Shown here one piece after another: positions 59,401 through 64,000 of a stretch of 64,000 nucleotides of DNA. Source of the DNA: Sporopachydermia quercuum (lineage: Eukaryota > Ascomycota > Sporopachydermiomycetes > Sporopachydermiales > Sporopachydermiaceae); NCBI GenBank assembly GCA_001599295.1, contig BCGN01000008.1:248001-312000 (forward strand), given 5' to 3'. The translations under genes were made by a program, and so were the position numbers. The notes beneath the pieces were generated by a model. That model was not told the origin of the DNA and searched no databases. It saw only the letters and a list, made by a program, of their open reading frames with translations. Positions within the stretch are counted from its first letter, which is position 1. Every line of letters starts with the position of its first letter.

Positions 59401-62400
59401 TGTACTTATTTTTCGTTCAATTCAGATGTAGCAGCATCAACTGGAAAAGAAAAAAATACCTTAGCATAACGGACAGCGCGAACCAGTTTGATCGATTGAT
59501 CGGGACGAAGAGCATAGTTTGAAGGGTTAAGAACCACATGTTGGAACCGCTACAATAATAAGAGAATTAATAGATGTGGGACAATTTATCTAAGATCTGC
59601 TTTATTGGACAGCGTATACTCAAGAAAAATTGTTGATTTAAATTACCCGTATAACTTAATAACATATCGTTAGAGTTATACAACGATTACATGATTGTGC
59701 AGATAACTGCATTGAAGTTTATATAGTATGCTTATAATATTGTTAAATGGTTTACATAGAGAAAAGTCAGTTTTCTGGCTCAGTAAAACGTGTTGTATAC
59801 AATAAAAAAATAAAGGAAGAATAGGGTCCAGAAGTAGCTTTCTGTCGTGTTTTGATTCATTTGATTTCAAGACATCTACTACTAATGGCTTAGCAACAGG
59901 TTTACTGATTATTGGCGATAATTCAGAGAAAGAAGGTACAACGTTCAGATATAGAAGATCGTTATCCTTTTCAGCTCTTGCTAAATTATCTTTGATTTAC
60001 ATGAAGCAACCTGGAGGAGCTATTATGGTAAAAATCAAAATGCGAGTTCACGATAATAAGTGAGCTACAAGAACTTAATTCATTGAAGTTTACGAGGATA
60101 GCACTTGATAATCTGAATGACTAGAAGAATGAAGTTTAACACAAACAAGAAAAGTAAATATTAGTATACTTGGACAACTACAGACGAGAGAAACTGGAAT
60201 TGCGCTTCTTGAAGAAGAACTCTAAAAAAGGGTTACATCCAGGTAAAGAAGGGTCTATCATTGCTGCTTGTCACTGTAACATTACAGTATAAGACTTTAT
60301 GATATGAGGTTAATAGCCTCGTCTCCTTCATACTCATTTTTCTTTGAGAGACTAAGCCTCTACTAACGGTCTAAACCTGTTGCAGTCTATTGTTTACCCA
60401 AAATAGAAATGAAAAGGGAAAACTGAGGTACTTTTAGAACCAATCAAGCCACTAATTCGACGGTGAGATTTCCAGAATAGTTTCACCTAAGCAAACAGGG
60501 ATTGAACATGTTTACATTTACAAAAGCGTGAGTATTGAGAATTAGAGTAGATCAAATTGGACACAGTTACCATGAACTGATCCTGTGAAACAAGCAAAAA
60601 ATATACAAAACTTCAATCTTTGTGTCATCTTTTTCTTTTGCTCTCAGGTTGGTATTATTGAATACCTACTAAAAAATTTAACTTCCATATTCACCCACAA
60701 TGTCGCAACAGCTTTTTGAGCCATCGAACGAAGACCTTTCGAATCCCTTCATAAAGTCTAACAACTGGTGCTTAATAATATTCCGGTTTTACTTTCGCTT
60801 TGAAAAAATCTTCAAATCAAACTGAGAAGAGACTCTTTAAAGTCGAAGAATTTTACCTAGATTATGTAAAGGTTATTTATTGACATCGAATAAGCCCCAA
60901 AAAGAACTTTTAGAAATGAAATATCTTTCAATATGGTGATTGTCACACATAGAAAAAAGCAACGTCTAATGTATTGGTACCTGTGACGTCATATGCATAT
61001 ATTCAATTTTTAAAGTTGGCTTATTTTGTTTTGCTCGGAACTATTCATTGTCTCAACTATTTGCTGAATGGGTGATTGAAAATCTTGAGATACATACTTC
61101 TGAAGTAAACAACCTATTCTTTTTAATTCACTATGAACGGCGCTAAAATTACGAGAAAACGGCACGGAAAGGAAGTAATGCCAAACAGTTGCTCTAGCTT
61201 TCCGGTTCTACGGCACAGACAAATCCCACTCAAGGAAAGTCTAAAAGTTCAAAATACCTTTGGGAAAAGAATAATGCATTATATCAGTGATGAACAAGTA
61301 GCTGTTTAACCCACAGCGTTTGTTTGATGGCGTCCACCTTTGGAAAAAGTATCAATGAAAATGTCTATCTAGCCAAGACAGTCAGTTAATATATTTCATT
61401 GAAAGTAGAAAAGAAAAGAGCTCAACAAGATCAACTTAGCCTTGTTCTAAAGGCTTGTTCGTGCGAGATTTTGGGCGATTGATTGAATCAAGTTATAACA
61501 GATTTATTTCTCGCTGTCTAGTTTCACTTTAACAATTTAAATGACGAAATAGTTACTTGATTTCGAACTTAAAATCTTATTTGACTAGTTAATCTAATAA
61601 GAGCTTTTTAGTGAATGAAACATAGTAACATATAACTCTCTCTTGAAACGAAGAATACTCACTCAAAAAATCAAGTTACTCCAACTGATAATTTGAAAAT
61701 GAAAGATCTCTCGAATTGATAAGATAAAGTGGACAAATCTCAAGATTGAACCAGCGTGAGTTAAATTGTCGTTTTAGTCGTGTTGTATCTATCTCCATCA
61801 GCTACATCTCGGCCGTAATATGCATTAAATCAAGATGAGAAATAGAAGAACTTTTGTTAGTGAGAATTTCCGCGTAAGGACTCCGTATACGGAATCTTAA
61901 TCTTGCATACGTGAAATTCCTCTTAAAAATCATTTAAAGTTTCCGAATATCGTACCCGAGGAATCTTACTCGGCCTAGTGTTAGTGATTGATGAGTATTA
62001 ATTAGTAGCGAAGAAAACGATGACATTATAATTCACAATCTCACTCGAAATGAATATATAATACAATGTATAGATATATATGATAGATAGAAATCGAAAT
62101 CTATAGAATTTACACTATTGAAGGTCGTTTGAAACAAGATGAGTTTCATTCGGCCCAGATCATATCGTAGCATTGAGAGATACTTCAGCTCCAATAAGTT
62201 AGCTATATCCATCAAGATCTTTCACTTTTAGATAAGCAATGTAAATCTAACATATCCCAAATTCTTGAGTATTTCAACCAATCAATGTGTTTCTTAACAA
62301 TATTATTATGAGGGATGATTAAGAGATGATGTTTCTCAATCGCTATAACCATCAATGATAAGATAAATCGGCAAAGTTCAGTATACGTGAATTCGATGAG

Positions 62401-63455
62401 CACAATAAGCTCAAGAGTACCTTCGTTTCTTCACTTGACAACCTTTGTGAATCTCTACGGTTTACTACCAGAATAACTATTTCTGTCAACTTACGTAGCT
62501 AAGCATGGAATTCAAGAGTTAGGATTCGCACAAACCCCATCATTGATTATTACAAGAAATAACTTGAAGTCGTTCCACTTTAAACTCCCGTCTCTACCCT
62601 GACTCTCATAGACACTACTAGTCGAGTTGATTCATTACTACCGGACAGAATCACGTACTCATCAAGTCTCCTATGTTCTTTCTTTCTTCTCTTCCATTGT
62701 GTTCATTCACTACGATGCCTCATTTATCGCTTGCATACTCTCAACACGTTGAAGAAGATAATGCGCTTTACGCTTCTGTATATACTTAAGATTTACAATA
62801 GTTTTATCTGTAACATTTGCAATACAGTTTTAGTTCTTTATTAAGTTTTGAACTTATATTCAAGCTTAACCTAATATTAAGGTCTCGTTCCGGTATACCA
62901 CAAAAAATCAAACCTTCACTACCTATCCTTATCAATCTGGTTAAGCTAAGGTACAGTTTTTTCAATATCTTTATTTTACTAACTTTAATTTAAGTTTGAA
63001 TTCTAACGGACGGTGAAGGAAACCCTGTTTATATCAATATGCGAGTTGAATATTCTACTTTCTACATCTCTTATAAACCACCGCTTCTACTATTTACTAC
63101 TTGGGGCATATATATCTTGGATTATCGGGATATCAACGAAGCAAGTGAATTATCAAATGAAAAATAGAAAGTTATAGTTGAAAATTTCGCTGTGAGAAAT
63201 GCTATAAAAAGAAATTAATATCCAAATAAAGTGAAAAAATATCTGACTGAATTGGGTAACTTTATAGATTTCTTATAATCTTTCATCCTGATTCTCAACA
63301 CTATAGTGAACTATCAGCAATACCTAACAGCAAATCGTACTCTCTCATCCCATACCTAGGTGGATTTATCATAGTCAGGCTGCGCTATACTGTACTGTAC
63401 AGCTGATAAATATCAAAATCAATTGTCAGATATATTGTCACAAGTTCTTCTCATC
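56444..63455. other. Gene desert, 7 kb
   Basis: No ORF above 73 codons and no recognisable protein or RNA in six frames. Weak candidates are a minus-strand open stretch (56516-56737) next to the NOP12 stop and a 48-codon ATG ORF at 58024-58170. Other sights are a degenerate TTTTAG-type minisatellite (59268-59352) and a TGACGTCA palindrome (60984-60991). Composition is like other intergenic DNA here. The right end contains the promoter of the MFS gene, with a CTGTACTGTACAGCTGATAAA-like TATA region cut short here to its parts: GTACTGTACAG near 63391. Confidence 0.6.
59268..59352 (+). repeat. Degenerate T-rich minisatellite (TTTTAG/TTTTAA hexamers)
   Basis: About 12-14 tandem 5-7 bp units of the type TTTTAG, TTTTCAG and TTTTTAA run across 85 bp within the second desert. 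Units vary, so it is an old or slippage-eroded array. It is not a telomere repeat of any yeast I know. Confidence 0.8.
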
Positions 63456-64000
63456 ATGTCGTCAACAGATCAGAAACCTATACCTGTTGATGTAGAGAAA
63501 ACTCTCTACGTAACCAGTGAGAACTCACTAAGTAATTCAGTTTCAAACTCAACACTAGAAAATGATTTTCTCGCTGCTGAAAATGTTGATTTGGTTGATT
63601 TAAATCATAAGGATAAAGTATTATCTGCCAAAATGTACCTAGTGAATAACGCTCTTGATGAGATTGGATTTACCTGGTATCACTTCAAAATCTTCTGTTT
63701 ATCAGGTATGGGATACGCTGTGGATTCTCAGTTAACAATGTTACAGAGTTTTACTTTAACAGCGGTGAAAAATGAATTTGGGGTTGCGTTTCCAGTATCC
63801 GGTATTATGTTATACTCAGGCTTATTAGTTGGTGCATTACTATGGGGTTTCAGTGCTGATATAATTGGTAGAAAGTTTGCATTTAATACTTCATTAATAT
63901 TTTCTGCTGTATTTGGTTTGATAGTTGGTGGTATGCCAAATTATGCTGGTTATTGTGTTATGGTTTTCTTGACTTCTGCCGGTTCCGGTGGTAATTTGGT
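63456..64000 (+). CDS. MFS transporter, N-terminal part (cut by window edge)
   Basis: The frame is open from the ATG at 63456 to the window end (181 codons). A 65-residue hydrophilic start is followed by FTWYHFKIFCLSGMGYAVDS, entering the first membrane helix, then LYSGLLVGALLWGFSADIIGRKFAF. The last carries the major facilitator loop 2-3 signature (G...D..GRK). Two more helices follow before the edge. The layout resembles the SV2/sugar-porter-like fungal MFS group (phosphate or organic-solute symporters), where an acidic N-terminus precedes G.G...D. The substrate cannot be told from this part. Confidence 0.9.
   Translation, partial: MSSTDQKPIPVDVEKTLYVTSENSLSNSVSNSTLENDFLAAENVDLVDLNHKDKVLSAKMYLVNNALDEIGFTWYHFKIFCLSGMGYAVDSQLTMLQSFTLTAVKNEFGVAFPVSGIMLYSGLLVGALLWGFSADIIGRKFAFNTSLIFSAVFGLIVGGMPNYAGYCVMVFLTSAGSGGNL

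Overview
The window is AT-rich nuclear DNA from an ascomycete yeast, most likely Saccharomycotina or a close early-diverging relative. The genes support this: a Pho85-type cyclin, VPS1, GPI14, an FLC/TRP-like channel, a Pry-type CAP protein, a Cdc12-group septin, DEP1, NOP12, SKI6, TMA22, LAP3, RPL1 and RPS10. CTG codons fall on leucines conserved in SKI6 and LAP3, so CUG is read as Leu and the CUG-Ser and CUG-Ala clades are disfavoured. About 6 of 17 genes carry short introns (52-148 nt, one of 368 nt) with GTAAGT/GTATGT donors, a CTAAC-type branch point and an acceptor usually 8-25 nt further on. Introns cluster at 5' ends.

Layout. 0-1.4 kb: C-terminally cut, Ser-rich disordered protein (-). 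4.4 kb: intron-bearing tRNA-Arg(UCU). 6-6.7 kb: p24 cargo receptor with a tiny last exon. 9.1-13.4 kb: FLC channel (+) convergent with an unrecognised secreted/ER glycoprotein (-). 14.9-21.3 kb: cyclin, RPL1 and VPS1, all (-). 25.4-26.2 kb: CAP/PRY protein (-). 26.2-34.3 kb: an 8-kb gene desert. 34.3-38.5 kb: LAP3 (+), TMA22 (-, four exons), SKI6 (+, three exons). 39.4-45.1 kb: Fyv8-like disordered protein (+), GPI14 (+), Mpv17-family protein (-, four exons). 45.9-51.9 kb: RPS10 (+), penta-EF-hand PEF1 (+), Cdc12-group septin (+). 52.3-56.4 kb: DEP1 (-) and NOP12 (+), divergent. 56.4-63.5 kb: a second desert of 7 kb. 63.5-64 kb: start of an MFS transporter (+).

There is no operon logic and I see no transposon, viral relic or CRISPR. 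Functional themes are translation and ribosome biogenesis (RPL1, RPS10, TMA22, NOP12, SKI6), the secretory/GPI pathway (p24, GPI14, PRY, VPS1) and morphogenesis (septin, Fyv8-like, Pho85 cyclin). The most interesting points are an in-frame duplicated copy of the PEF1 C-terminus in its 3' flank, tandem acceptors with separate branch points in TMA22 that predict unproductive splicing, hidden short exons in several genes, and the two long deserts.
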